From assembly GCF_964656455.1 (NCBI RefSeq), contig NC_135717.1, positions 152,261,793-152,325,792 of the forward strand: a DNA stretch of 64,000 nt, given 5' to 3'. This document shows, one piece after another, positions 11,640 through 22,044 of the stretch (position 1 is the stretch's first letter; each line of letters opens with the position of its first letter). A model generated the notes under the pieces. That model saw only the letters and a program-made list of their open reading frames with translations. It searched no databases and was not told the DNA's origin. A program made the position numbers and the translations under genes. The stretch is from Halichoerus grypus (Eukaryota; Chordata; Mammalia; Carnivora; Phocidae).

Positions 11640-11835
11640 GTTCTCTCGGCTTGCTTATTCTTTGTGCTACCCAGCTGCTTGGTAATTGCCTGTTTACTGA
11701 CCTGGCTACCTTACCAGACTATAAGTTCCCCAAGAGCAAGCAGCATACCTTAAGCAAGGATCATATTTTCTCCCAACACGCAGGAATAAAAGCACTTCAT
11801 AAATGTTTGTTAGATTGTGGAACACATACATTGAA
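11640..11835 (+). repeat. L2 3' end fragment
   Basis: GACTATAAGTTCCCCAAGAG, then CACTTCATAAATGTTTGTTA matches the L2 3' end. Confidence 0.65.
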
Positions 11836-12298
11836 TTAGGAATAACATGAGAGATGCTTAGAAAAATAACACCCAATTATACATATAATGATAGCATCCT
11901 GAAGAGTGATTAGGATTATCCTAGCATCTGTAATTTGTTGTTGGAGTGATGGTGGTGGTCCTAATTTACAGCAAAACCTTACTAGAGACATATAGAAATC
12001 TGTCAACAGTTGAACCATTATGGTTCCCCTTATCAGCTCATGTGGTGAAACACTTCAACCCATCTTCATTTAACCAATTCATCAGATTAATGTAGGTTGT
12101 AGTTTCCTCTCTAAAATACATTGACTTTTCACCATATCCCCACTTTAGGGGTGCAGTTGGAAGGGCCTCCATTTGTCTGAATGCTTCTCCTCCCTCCAGC
12201 TCAGCTATATGTTTTCCAAGACTCAGTGGACTTTGTTCTTGCTCCCTTTTATATCCATTGTATCTGCTATTATAATTTTGTAATTTAATTCAATATTG

Positions 12299-12511
12299 CC
12301 GGGCTCCTGGGTGGCTCAGTCGGTTAAGCGTCTGCCTTCGGCTCAGGTCATGAACCCAGGGTCCTGGGATCGAGTCCTGCATCGGGCTCCCTGCTCAGTG
12401 GGGCACTCTGCTTCTCCCTCTCTCTCTGCCCCTCCCCTCTGTTCATTCTCCCTCTCGCTCTCCCCCTCTCACTCTCTCTCTCAAGATAAATAAAATCTTT
12501 TTAAAATATAA
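12299..12511 (+). mobile_element. CAN SINE
   Basis: Head GGGCTCCTGGGTGGCTCAGT; AATTCAATATTGC duplicated at both ends (about 12287 and 12512). Confidence 0.95.
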
Positions 12512-12524
12512 TAATTCAATATTG

Positions 12525-13265
12525 CTGATGAAATAGGAATGTAGAACAAGAGTTATTTTCATAAAAATTAGGTTGAGTGTATTGGGAAAAGTTGATAAAA
12601 TCTATCATTAAAAATATTGTCAGATTAGGTGTGAGTTGGTAAACTCTAAAAGCTTAGGGAGAGAAAAATCTACTAAGATCCTACCCTCAGGATTAGGAAA
12701 TGTGGACAATACTTTATGGAAACAATTTGTGAAAAAAAAAAAAAGATGAAGTAAAACTTGAATCAGCTGACCCATACTGAGAAAAATCAGTAGTTTTGAG
12801 GCCTATGAAACTAGACAAATGAATGTACATTATATGTCATGAATTATATTAAAAAATTTAAGGTTTATAGACATATTCTTTATGATCATAAACTTTGACA
12901 GAGATTTTTCAGTTTACTGATTCCTGGGCCATGGACTTGGCAGAGATTTTCTTCTGTATGTTGGATTATTCAAAGGCTACATCTGAAAATACTAACTGAC
13001 CAAGAGGGCCCCTGCAGTCCCAACCTCCTGGCCTCCTACCCTAATGATTAGAGTAATATAGGATGGTTCTAGCCACATTTCAAGCTTATCATTTTCTGTA
13101 ACACCCCGAATAAGGCAGCAAATCTAACCAACTGTAAGGTATTTAGATGTCTGCCACCCTATCTTTGTAAAAAGGTTTTGTACTCTGACATTATAATGAA
13201 AACAAGAAATTAGCTTCTTAAACAGAAGCTCTCTCTGGATCTTTTCAGAAAAGGAAAATGGTGGG
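12525..13265. other. No recognisable feature
   Basis: AT-rich unique DNA with a short A-run at 12733-12744; no gene seen. Confidence 0.45.
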
Positions 13266-13269
13266 TAGG

Positions 13270-13484
13270 GGGGCACCTGGGTGGCTCAGTCGGCAGATTG
13301 TCAGACTCTTGGTTTAAGCTCAGGTCATGATCTCAGGGTCATGAGATAGAGCCCCACATCGTGCTCCGTGCTCAGCAGGGAATCTGCTTGAGATTCTCTC
13401 TCTCTCTCCCTCTTCCTCTTCCTCTGCCCCTCCCCCTGCTCTCTCTCTCAAATAAATAAATTTTTAAAAAAAGAAAAAGGAAGG
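13270..13484 (+). mobile_element. CAN SINE
   Basis: Head GGGGCACCTGGGTGGCTCAG then CGGCAGATTGTCAGACTCTT, an older subtype. GGAAAATGG lies at both ends. Confidence 0.92.
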
Positions 13485-13494
13485 GAAAATGGGG

Positions 13495-13665
13495 AACTGA
13501 CTTTTGTTGAGCGCCTTCTGAGAACAGTTGGCTTTTCATATCTAATCTCATGTAATTGTCACAAATACCCTGTGAGTTCGAGCTCACCAGCCTCATTTTA
13601 CAGATGAGGACACTGAGGCCCTGCAAGGTGAAGTAAAGTCACACAGCCAGTACTAGAGAAGTGGT
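13495..13665 (-). repeat. MIR
   Basis: CTCATTTTACAGATGAGGAC, then AAAGTCACACAGCCAGTA is a clear antisense MIR core. Confidence 0.88.
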
Positions 13666-14005
13666 ATGTAACCCACTGTGAATCAGTATACTTCCCAAGC
13701 CACCAAATTACCTCTGATGATTTGCCCCAGATTTGACATTTTTTTTTTTCCAGAAATAAAGCAGTATTGCGGCTATGTAATGTATTTCTTTCCAAGAAGC
13801 TCCAGCCACTTCAAGGGGATTTTTTTCAGTTTCATTGTTGGTATGTGTCCAAGCTGAGCAGCAACCCTGCCCTCTTCCAAAGCTGGCTGAGGCTGCCTAG
13901 GGTCTATAAAAAGCCCCTGTGTTAACATTATGCTATGTTCCAGCTACTCTAGAAATTCTCCAGGCTACCCTCCACTCCTCCACTTTTTTCTTTCCCATTC
14001 TCTCT
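13666..14005. other. Unique stretch with isolated TATA-like motif
   Basis: GTCTATAAAAAGCCCC near 13912-13927 resembles a TATA box but has no CpG island, exon or ORF in support; probably chance. Confidence 0.3.
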
Positions 14006-14007
14006 CT

Positions 14008-14405
14008 GTTGTGGGTTTGAATTCTGTTCCCCCAAAAGGTACTGAACTCCTATGAATGTGACCTGATTTAGAAACAGGATCCTTGCAGATAATCAAGTCA
14101 AAATGAGGTCATTAGGGTGGGCCCTAAGCCAGTTTCACTGGTGTCCTTATAAAAATGGCAAATTTGGACACAGAGGGAAGACAATATGAAGACCCCAGGA
14201 GGATGCCATCTACAAGCCCAAGGAACACCTGAGGATACCAGAAGCTAAAAGAGAGTCATGGAACTGATTCTCTGTCACATCCTTCAAATGGAACTATCCC
14301 TGCTGACACATTGATTTCAGACTTCTGGACTCTAGAACTGTAAGGTAATACATGTCTGTTGTTCAAGCCTCCCAGTTTGTGGTGCCTTGGTACAGCAGCC
14401 CTAGG
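14008..14405 (+). mobile_element. MLT1-type LTR
   Basis: GGGTTTGAATTCTGTTCCCC, GGTGTCCTTATAAAAATGGC, GATTTCAGACTTCTGGACTC and GTTGTTCAAGCCTCCCAGTT occur in MaLR LTR order. Confidence 0.85.
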
Positions 14406-15185
14406 CCTCACCTCACACCTCTCTGTTTCTCTCTCTCTCTCTCTTTCTGTCTCTCTCATTCAGTTTCCATGGATTATAGCCTTGCCTGGATCTCCGGCCA
14501 TCTTGGTCAAGTTTTGGTTTCCTCAGGGATAGGGACTCTCAGTCTCCCCTCCCCACCCCCCACCTTGGAGAACATCCCCTCAGGGACACCTGTTCCTTCC
14601 CACCAACAACCCAAGCTCCCAGCACACCAAGGTATAACTCAGGACCCCAGTTGGGAAGGGGGGTGCCAGGGGAAGTGAGATTGGGCAGTATTAGGATTGT
14701 CATCTGTTTTTTGTTTTGATTTGTTTTTGTTAACTAAACAGAATTATAATGCATGGCAGACACTGCTGTATAGAATGCCCCTTACTCATACAGGTTGACT
14801 ATTATCATGGCTGTTCCTTGCTGACCAAATACCTTCTATTTTGTGTCCTATATTTTTATAACATGATCAGGCTCCAACAAGCCTTTCCCTGAAATTGCCA
14901 GGAGAATCACAAAATTAATCAAAAACTGCAATGCAATCATCAAGTTTCTATCACAAAATACTTTGGTGTCAACTTGACCGAATCTCTCAGACATTCTAAC
15001 TGAAGTCAGGAGTGAGGCAGAAATCATTGTCTCCACATCACATCATATTGGGTTTTAGTATTTAATCATTTATCACTTGAAAGATGCCTGAAGAGGGGTG
15101 GTTTTAATGCATCTTTCTAAACACACCAGAAATTCACATCCTTAGTTGTTTTAAATGTAACCATACACAATTCTAGTTTACTCAG
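14406..15185. other. No recognisable feature
   Basis: Contains a short (TC)n at 14425-14458. Open frame 14352-14678 begins in the LTR and is compositional. Confidence 0.4.
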
Positions 15186-15189
15186 TTAT

Positions 15190-15320
15190 CAAATATTAAT
15201 CAAGTACCTACAAAGTGATAGGAACTATTTGAGGCACAGTGGCAAACAAAATAAAGCCCCTGCCCTTCTAGAGTTTATTATAGTCTAATATCAGAGGTAA
15301 ACGATAAACAAAAATATATA
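15190..15320 (-). repeat. L2 3' end fragment
   Basis: AATATTAATCAAGTACCTAC, then AAAGTGATAGGAAC and GCCCCTGCCCTTCTAGAGTT follow antisense L2. Confidence 0.7.
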
Positions 15321-15384
15321 TAATTGAATCTCAAGTCATAAATAATATGGAGAAAAATAAAGCTATAATTATTTGTTCAATACT

Positions 15385-15485
15385 GTCCTCCTTTTAGGTT
15401 ATAACCTCTACGATGACAATGGCCATGTCTGTCTCAGTGCTAGGTCATAGTAGGCGTTTGAGAATAGTTGAATGGATGGATGGGG
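15385..15485 (+). repeat. L2 3' end fragment
   Basis: ATGTCTGTCTCAGTGCTAGG, then TCATAGTAGGCGTTTGAG and ATAGTTGAATGGATGG. Confidence 0.65.
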
Positions 15486-15719
15486 TGTGGGGAGGAGTTA
15501 GGGATGGTGGTGCAAGAGTCCCAAAGGAAGTGAAACTTGAACTAAATCTTGAAGAGACTGTCAGGTCCAGAAAAGGGAATCCAGGCACAGAGACCAGTAT
15601 GGACAGAACATGAAGACAGCAAAGTCAGAGGACACCAAGACAATCTTTTGGTAGGACAAAAAACAAAAGGATGGCCTCTGAGGCTGGAAAGTAAGGCAGG
15701 AGCCAAATGTTGATCTGTC

Positions 15720-16220
15720 TCATCTGCATATATCAGCTCTTTCATGGCAGAAATCTGATGAGCTTATCAGACAAGTTCTAAAGGTCAGCAGTGCTGAATG
15801 ATTAGAGACATTGAAGTAGTTAAATGAGTTGTTGCCTAGAAACCTCGTTTGGCACAAAAGCATCTTTTTTCCATGCAGTGCTTTGTTTCCACCCTGGGGG
15901 GGTGTCAGATTCCGTGTCCTCTTTTGACTGAGAGCCCACAGACTGTCCTCCAGACAGGCATAGGTGAGGCCACTCAAATGGCCCGTTTGTCCAACTGCAA
16001 GTGTGCTAATCCCAGACTCAAATCTGCTCTGCACTTCGCGCCTCACTGCCACAAACCTGCTCCGCTGGTTTATGCAGGCTTCTTCCAGAAAGGAGAAACG
16101 TTTAGACGCTGGTGGGGGGAGGGGAGGGCTCTGCTGGCATTTAATGAGCTGCCTGCAGAGAAATGCAGCCTACTGTAGGGCGCTTCGTACCTCCAATTCA
16201 CAAAAGGAAAGAGCGTCTTA
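15720..16220. promoter_or_regulatory. Repeat-free island with RFX-like X-box half sites
   Basis: About 500 bases without nameable repeats and GC-richer than the surroundings. GTTGCCTAGAAAC at 15831-15843 is one mismatch from an RFX X-box. Overlapping 109- and 110-codon frames on opposite strands lack recognisable domains. Enhancer function is a guess that needs conservation data. Confidence 0.25.
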
Positions 16221-16399
16221 ATGAATTTTATTTACTTGGGAACCCCCAAATTTAATTGTGCCCCAGTATTTATAATCATGTTAGTCTTTTTTCTATGAAC
16301 AAACACATACACATATAAATTCATCTCTTCAGCACCTGTCACAGTCTGAAACATCTATGTGGTAATAATGTTTGGGAAATAAGTAAAATCATTTTATTT

Positions 16400-16700
16400 T
16401 TACACATTTAGAACAAGACTTATATGCAGTATGGAATTTTGATTTTAAAAATTTTGCTCAGTATGGTGGGTGTATTTTTCTGTCCCACTTTTAAAGCATT
16501 TTTTTATGAATGCACAAACACTATTGTGTGGATAATGCTGACCTGAACATCCAGTACATAACCCTGTATTTGTATCTCTGAAGATTTCCTTAGGCTAGAT
16601 TCCTAACTGTGAAATTAATAAGTCAAAGAGAATAAACTTTTTAAGGTTGCTGGTGTCATCCAATGTTGATGAACTTTCCAGAATGAAGTGATCTTCACAT
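16400..16700 (-). mobile_element. Degraded L1M 3' region
   Basis: GCTAGATTCCTAACTGTGAA, then AAGTCAAAGAGAATAAAC and GATGAACTTTCCAGAATGA resemble antisense L1M with heavy decay. Confidence 0.5.
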
Positions 16701-17184
16701 GGAAACCCAATCAGACCTCTGAGAGTGCTGTGGCAGTCTGCATACAGTAGCTGCTTCCCACCTGCTGAAAGAATGGCCCTCTTTGATGGTCTTTGGATCC
16801 ATAAATCCTCTCATACCCCAGACAGCCTCCCTTCCCTGGCATCCCTGGACCATCCCTGTGCTGGCCCCCACTGGATCAAGCTCCAGCTCAGCTGCTCTGG
16901 TCCTCCACAAAGGCTCGAGGGAGAAATCTAATCTTCAGTATTGTGTTCCATTTAATTTTCACTTAAGGATTGTCTTGACTGTTTTCCTACTTTGTTTAAC
17001 CGTATCTATTCTAAACAAATTCTGTGTCACAAAGCCATTTCTTTCGTTCTTTCTTTTTCTTGAATTGTGTCTAGTATCAGTTGGGGATTGAAATGGGTGG
17101 CTTTATCCCCCTTTGGTACAACATAACTTGTACTTAAAAATATTATCTGAATTGTATTCTGGGTCTTCAGTGACGCCATGATAT

Positions 17185-17220
17185 GTGTCATTCCAATCGC
17201 ATTCATCAAACGTGCATATT
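17185..17220 (+). repeat. Left arm of 36-bp inverted repeat
   Basis: Starts GTGTCATTCCAATC and is the reverse complement of 18385-18420 with 34 of 36 positions matching. The two arms enclose about 1.16 kb that includes L2 fragments and the 32-bp minisatellite. No target site duplication was seen outside the arms. Confidence 0.9.
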
Positions 17221-17314
17221 ACTGTGCTATGACCTGGAAAGGACTTTTTTTTTTTTAATAACTGAACATTTGCCTTACAGACTTCAGATCCACCACTATG
17301 ATGTCTTGCCCCAA

Positions 17315-17475
17315 GTGTTCTTCCCCTTGGAGTCCTTCTTTACTATCCTATTTACATCTCCACCCCCCCACCACTCCCTCCTCTACTTAATTCTTATTAT
17401 AGCAGTTGTCACCGCCTCACCAACTATATATCTTACTCGTCTCAACTGTCTGTCTCATCCACTAGAAGCACAACC
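17315..17475 (+). repeat. L2 fragment
   Basis: CCACTCCCTCCTCTACTTAA, then TTCTTATTATAGCAGTTGTC and CTGTCTGTCTCATCCACTAG follow L2 3' sequence; lies between the inverted-repeat arms. Confidence 0.6.
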
Positions 17476-17489
17476 ATGACAAAGCGGTT

Positions 17490-17855
17490 CATTAATTAAT
17501 TAATTAGTTCAGTATTTACTGACCACTTCCAGGTGTCTAGAATTGTGATAAGCATGGGGTGGGGGACACAAAAATGTGGAAGACTGCTTTCCAGGAGCTT
17601 ACAACTGAATAAGAAACACCAAACAGCTAAGCAGAGATATGAAGCAGGATCTAATCTTAAAATACTAAAATAAATGAGGTTGGACAAAGTAGGTGTGCTC
17701 TGGAAAAAGTGGCAAGAACAGACTATGTGAAGTGAGGGTAAAAGCCAGTAAGGAGATGAGGTTCCAAGGCAGGTTGGAGCTTGATGAGGAATTTACCGTA
17801 GAAACATTTGGCTTGTCCTGTAAGCGGTGCAGGTGTTTGAGCGAGGCAGTGGCAT
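17490..17855 (-). repeat. L2 3' region
   Basis: TTCAGTATTTACTGACCACT, then CTTTCCAGGAGCTTACAACT and GAGGCAGTGGCATGATGAGA follow the order of an antisense L2; the minisatellite begins directly after it. Confidence 0.65.
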
Positions 17856-18303
17856 GATGAGATAGTGTACAATAAGTAAGGACCGGTGATGAGATAGTGT
17901 ACAATGAGTAAGGACCGGTGATGAGATAGTGTACAATGAGTAGGGACCGGTGATGAGACAGTGTACAATGAGTAAGGACCGGTGATGAGACAGTGTACAA
18001 TGAGTAAGGACCGGTGATGAGACAGTGTACAATGAGTAAGGACCGGTGATGAGACAGTGTACAATGAGTAAGGACCGGTGATGAGACAGTGTACAATGAG
18101 TAAGGACCGGTGATGAGACAGTGTACAATGAGTAAGGACCGGTGATGAGACAGTGTACAATGAGTAAGGACCGGTGATGAGACAGTGTACAATGAGTAAG
18201 GACCGGTGATGAGACAGTGTACAATGAGTAAGGACCGGTGATGAGATAGTGTACAATGAGTAAGGACCGGTGATGAGATAGTGTACAATAAGTAAGGACC
18301 GGC
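17856..18303 (+). repeat. Minisatellite, 14 x 32 bp
   Basis: Fourteen head-to-tail 32-bp units, exactly 448 bases with no length variation. A unit starts GATGAGACAG and ends GGACCGGT, with TGTACA in the middle. Units 4-12 are identical; units 1-3 and 13-14 carry GATAG in place of GACAG; units 1 and 14 share ATAAG in place of ATGAG; unit 3 has GTAGGG; the last unit ends GGC. Because 32 is not a multiple of 3, each frame cycles through all three phases with a 96-base period. The minus strand has no stop in any phase, which produces apparent minus-strand proteins of up to 263 residues with a 32-residue repeat. These are repeat artefacts, not genes. Confidence 0.97.
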
Positions 18304-18384
18304 GGGCAAAGAGTGACAATGAAAACGATGGTGAGAGGCCAGATGAGGGGACACTGGTTGGAGAGGTCAGAGGGGCCAAGGCCA

Positions 18385-18420
18385 AATACGCACGTTTGAT
18401 GAATGAGATTGGAATGACAC
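18385..18420 (-). repeat. Right arm of 36-bp inverted repeat
   Basis: Ends GATTGGAATGACAC and pairs with 17185-17220, differing only at its 5th and 22nd positions. It lies 81 bases after the last minisatellite unit. The high identity suggests that the inverted copy is younger than the surrounding degraded L2 sequence. Confidence 0.9.
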
Positions 18421-19620
18421 AAGGGGAGGGACCAGAGGAAGGTGGTAAATCAGGAAGGACGAGAGGGTGGAGGGTGGCCATGCAGAGGCACAGCTGAAGT
18501 ACCCTCACCTCCACTCAGGCAGTTCTCAGAATGTCGAGATCACCAGCCATTCAAGAGGACATCGTTCGTGGGCTGCAGGAGACTGAGGCTGGCCGCCTGA
18601 AAGGGGAGAGGAGGGGTGGAAGATAGCATAAAGCACAGGATAAAGACAGCTGGGATATTCTATGCAAACTTAAACTGATTAACAGAGCCCAGATAAAGAG
18701 GAATAAAAACGAGAAGAGGGGAAAAAATAAGAATTGCTATTTTAGATAAATCCCATATGGGTTATGCTCTTAATTTACTTAAAGCAGATGGCTGGACCTG
18801 GGACTGCCTAATTTATTACTGTCCTGCCATTCAGAGCCAGAGCCTTCCTTAGGTTTCTAAGCAACTCTGATGGGAAATGTCAGATTGCATGAAATTTTCT
18901 GATTAGACCATGTGACCTAAGCACATCCTACAGATAATGATTCGAATACTCAAAATCGCTTATCCTAGACCACAGCTGCCAGGTCTGTTCCCTCCCTGCT
19001 CACAGCAGATGGGTGGGTGGGCCTTCCCCTATTTGCAGGCAGTATGGTGGGAGTTCTAGGAATAAAAAAGACCAAAATAGAGGGTGGGAGAGGACTTGGA
19101 AGAAGTCTGAAATACCATATTCTTTCTTGTTGTCCTATTACTTTCCAAAATTTTCTATAAGGGAAGGAAAGTCACAAAGCATTTAAAAAGAAGCATTCAA
19201 ACTTCTCTGGCAATTAAGCAGCCTCTGAGTCAGCAAACTCATCTACTAAACTGAGTAACATCTGAGATAACATGAGAGGATTGAAAAAGTTTGGACAGAA
19301 TCAGGAGCTAGGCCAGTTTACAACCTGAAGAGGAGAGCACAATGATTTTAAAAAGCTATAATTAACATTTTTTGAGGAAGAGTCACCATGTGCCAGGTTC
19401 TGTAGGAATTACTACTGAGGATCTAGGTTAGGTCATACAACCAGGAAGTACACTGGATCTGTCAGAGTGCAAGACAGGGGTTGGTCAGAAAAGTGAAGGG
19501 CAGAAAGCTGCAAATGCCAGAATTGGAGAATGCAAGGAGCTTCCCTGTGGCATTCCTTTGGAGCAGAGCACAGTTCAGGCTAACAGAAGAAGGGACTGCT
19601 TAGGGCAGAAGAGAGCATTT
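18421..19620. other. No supported gene
   Basis: Purine-rich unique sequence after the inverted-repeat arm; GGGAGAGG-type runs give chance frames only. Confidence 0.4.
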
Positions 19621-19624
19621 GCCA

Positions 19625-19862
19625 AATGCAATGGGGTATCCTGTATTGGATCTTGCAACAGAAAAAGGACATTAGGGAAATATGAAAAAAGTCTGGGGTT
19701 TAATTAATAGTAATGTACCAATGTTGGCTTCTTGAGAGTGATAAAGTTACCACAGTAATATGAGATGCAGGTAAGGAATGGAGAGGAACTCTCTGTACCA
19801 TCTTGTAACTTTTCTGTAAATCTGAAATTATTCTAAAATAAAAAGGTTATTTAAATATCTTT
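19625..19862 (+). mobile_element. L1M 3' terminus
   Basis: GAAAAAGGACATTAGGGAAA, GTACCAATGTTGGCTTCTTG and CTGTAAATCTGAAATTATTC, then TAAAATAAAAAGG close an L1M element. The ERV-like copy is inserted in its A-rich end. Confidence 0.8.
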
Positions 19863-19907
19863 AGGAAAAAAAGAGTAAATTCCCATACACTTTAAGGACC
19901 ACGCAAC

Positions 19908-20153
19908 TTTCCCTTGTTGGAAAGGTTTTTTGGGCATAACAGGACACTGTCGCTCGTGAATACGAGGATATGGAGAAATAGCATGTCCCCTCTACTGATT
20001 GATCAAGGACACCCAGACAGCCATCAATTAACGTGGGATCCAGAGTCAGAAAAAGCTTTTAAAAATCTCAAGAGGGCCTTGCTCAGTGCCCCAGCTTTAA
20101 GTCTTCCTACCATGAGGGATGTGACAGAAAGGGAATGGCCTTGGGTGACCTAA
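19908..20153 (+). pseudogene. ERV pol fragment, RT connection region
   Basis: About 80 codons including TWDPESEKAFKNLKRALLSA, characteristic of the reverse transcriptase connection region of gammaretrovirus-like pol just after the polymerase core. The frame ends at a stop near 20151. Upstream catalytic YxDD sequence is absent because the copy is 5'-truncated. Non-functional. Confidence 0.8.
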
Positions 20154-20349
20154 CCTAGGCCCAGGGACCAGCTCAACAGCCAGTGGGATATTTAAGCAAA
20201 GAGCTGGATCTGGTGGCTTATGGCTGGCGGGTATGCCTTAGGGGCAGCTTTGACTATGAAACTAACTCTGGGACAGGAAGAAACTAACTCTAGGACAGGA
20301 AAAACGTGAAGAATACCCCGTTCTCCCGTTCACAAATCCCCTGAGACAT

Positions 20350-20525
20350 ACAGCAAGTAGGAAGTTATCCTGGGGAAGATTGGCAAATGGACTTCACACA
20401 TGTCTAAAATGCATGAGTACAGGTACCTCCTGCTTTGGGTAGATACCTTCATGCACTGGGTTGAGGCCTTCCCCCGTAAAACTGAAAAAGCCTCAGAAGT
20501 GATAAAGGCACTGGTAAGTCCCTTG
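20350..20525 (+). pseudogene. ERV integrase core fragment
   Basis: The three frames together show a GEDWQ(M)DFTH-type start and a WVEAFP/KTEKASEV-type stretch typical of the retroviral integrase catalytic core, broken by at least one in-frame stop and a frame change. The region is too short and damaged to be active. Order after the RT fragment agrees with a pol gene carrying an internal deletion. Confidence 0.75.
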
Positions 20526-20979
20526 GTTTGAACTCCCCCAGTCCCTTTGAGTGATATCAGAGGGAGCATCCAAGGTTCTGGAATCATTTCATCCCTCTTG
20601 CAAGGAGTTTCCCAATTCCCAGCCCCAAAATACCCAACCTCTCCCATTTTACCCTGGGGACCAAGGCTTGTTTGAGCCAGCCTGGGAGGGACTGAATACA
20701 GTGATTTTAGCCACTCCAACAGCAAAGTGCCTGAATTTGAAGCCTGAATCCCCCACTCCAGAGTCAAACCCTGGTCCCCAATGGGGCCTAACAACAAGGA
20801 ACCAAAATCCCTCTGTGAACCCAGAGAGGACCTCAAACTAGTCTTGAAGGGACAAGACACAGATCCTTATATCCCATCAAAATCATAATCCTTATTGCAT
20901 TCCTTTCACCTGCCCTCTCCTCACAGTATGTGGGAAGTTCACCAAAACATCCTCTACCTCTCGCCAGACCCCTGGCTAT

Positions 20980-21154
20980 ACTCGATCTTGCATTGTGCTT
21001 TGGGCCTTGCCTCCTAAATGCCCTAACCTGCTTTATATCATCCAGAATAAAGGTCATCAAATTCCAAATGGTGGTTCAGATGGAGCTTCATATGAAGGTC
21101 AAACCAGGTATCTACAAGGGACCCCTTGATAGATCAGGACGAGAGGAACCCTGA
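20980..21154 (+). pseudogene. Possible ERV env transmembrane-subunit tail
   Basis: An open stretch reading FISSRIKVIKFQMVVQMEL, then a GPLDR-type end, resembles the membrane-proximal and cytoplasmic tail of gammaretrovirus-like env proteins. It lies between integrase and the LTR-like end, as expected. The surface subunit is not recognisable. Identification rests on recalled similarity only. Confidence 0.5.
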
Positions 21155-21611
21155 CTGCCGCTCCATCCAACCCTCTTGACCAACAGGAAGTTGCTATGAT
21201 CAGTCATAGCCCTTTTTCCCTAATGGCAATTAAGGATACGTCTTCAGAGGGGGGAATGATGGATAGTTAGGAGGCAGGCAAGCAGGGACAAGGGGTCCCG
21301 CCCAAAGATGAAACCACCCTTAAAAGGATTTCACACCACCCTGGAAGAAGCCCTCCACCCTTTCCCATATGATAGGTGACAAAAACCTGATTGGATGACA
21401 GGTGCAGGGAGGGTTAATCAGATTAAAACAGCCTGTCAACAAGCCCGTAAAAACCTCTAGACTTAGAAACTCCCGTGGCCACCCTCTTGGGTCCCCTCCC
21501 TCCTCAGGAGCTTTGTACTATCACTGTTATCACTCAATAAACCTTGCTTTGCTGCCCACCAAAAAAAAAAAAAAAAAAGAGCATTTGTGACATGCTTACA
21601 AACATTCTTCA

Positions 21612-21807
21612 GAATAGTAACTTTTTTTTTTTTTAAAGATTTTATTTATTTATTCATGAGAGATAGAGAGAGAGAGAGAGAGAGAAGCAGAGGGAGAAGC
21701 AGGCTCCCAAGGAGCAGGGAGCCCGATGCGGGACTCAATCCCAGGACCCTGGGATCATGACCTGAGCCGAAGGCAGATGCTTAACCATCTGAGCCACCCA
21801 GGCGCCC
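21612..21807 (-). mobile_element. CAN SINE
   Basis: T13, then AAAGATTTTATTTATTTATT and (GA)n; ends GCCACCCAGGCGCC. AGTAAC flanks. Confidence 0.94.
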
Positions 21808-21819
21808 AGTAACATTTTT

Positions 21820-21943
21820 TTATTTACTTTTTTTTTTTAAAAGATTTTCTTTCTAAGCAATCTCTACACCCAACGTGGGGCTCGAATTTACAATCCCAAG
21901 ATCAAGAGTCGCACCTTCCCCTGACTGAGCCAGCTAGGCGTCC
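21820..21943 (-). mobile_element. Older tRNA-Lys SINE, short form
   Basis: CTACACCCAACGTGGGGCTC, then GAATTTACAATCCCAAGATC and TGAGCCAGCTAGGCGTCCC. It lacks the CT-rich linker of the common copies and keeps more tRNA-like sequence; compare 44788-44900. Confidence 0.82.
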
Positions 21944-22044
21944 CAGAACAGTACCATTTAAATGGAAATGGCAAGGGCAGCATTTTTGTGGCTGGTCATA
22001 TTTCTTGGCAGACAAAATTATTCATAATGACAATCACAATGACT

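Larger units (their letters stand above)
19876..21571 (+). mobile_element. Defective ERV1-like fragment (pol, env tail, LTR end, poly-A)
   Basis: In order: a reverse transcriptase thumb/connection and RNase H-entry segment (about 19908-20250), an integrase core segment (about 20350-20520), a stretch that I cannot place, a possible env transmembrane-subunit tail (about 20980-21150), and a 3' LTR-like end with AATAAA at 21536-21541. Eighteen adenines follow at 21561-21578, 19 bases after the signal, so the copy ends like an mRNA and not like a full LTR. No 5' LTR, gag or protease was seen. AAAAAAAGAG borders both ends (19866-19875 and 21572-21581), compatible with LINE-1-mediated insertion. The coding parts carry stops and frameshifts and large deletions; the element cannot encode working proteins. 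Gammaretrovirus-like origin is inferred from motif style. Confidence 0.75.

Noticed and set aside
13912..13927. TATAAAAAG as a promoter
   Set aside because: No CpG island, GC box, exon or ORF follows; an MLT1 LTR begins about 80 bases later.
15849..16221. Overlapping 109-, 110- and 85-codon frames
   Set aside because: Opposed and overlapping with no conserved motif; kept only as a possible noncoding element.
17665..18514. Overlapping minus-strand ORFs of 229, 263 and 209 codons
   Set aside because: All three run through the 32-bp minisatellite and repeat the same 32-residue motif in shifted order; they are products of the repeat period, with no gene context.
20330..20860. Minus-strand ORF of 176 codons inside the ERV fragment
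   Set aside because: Antisense to the recognisable pol segment; no domain, so a chance frame.
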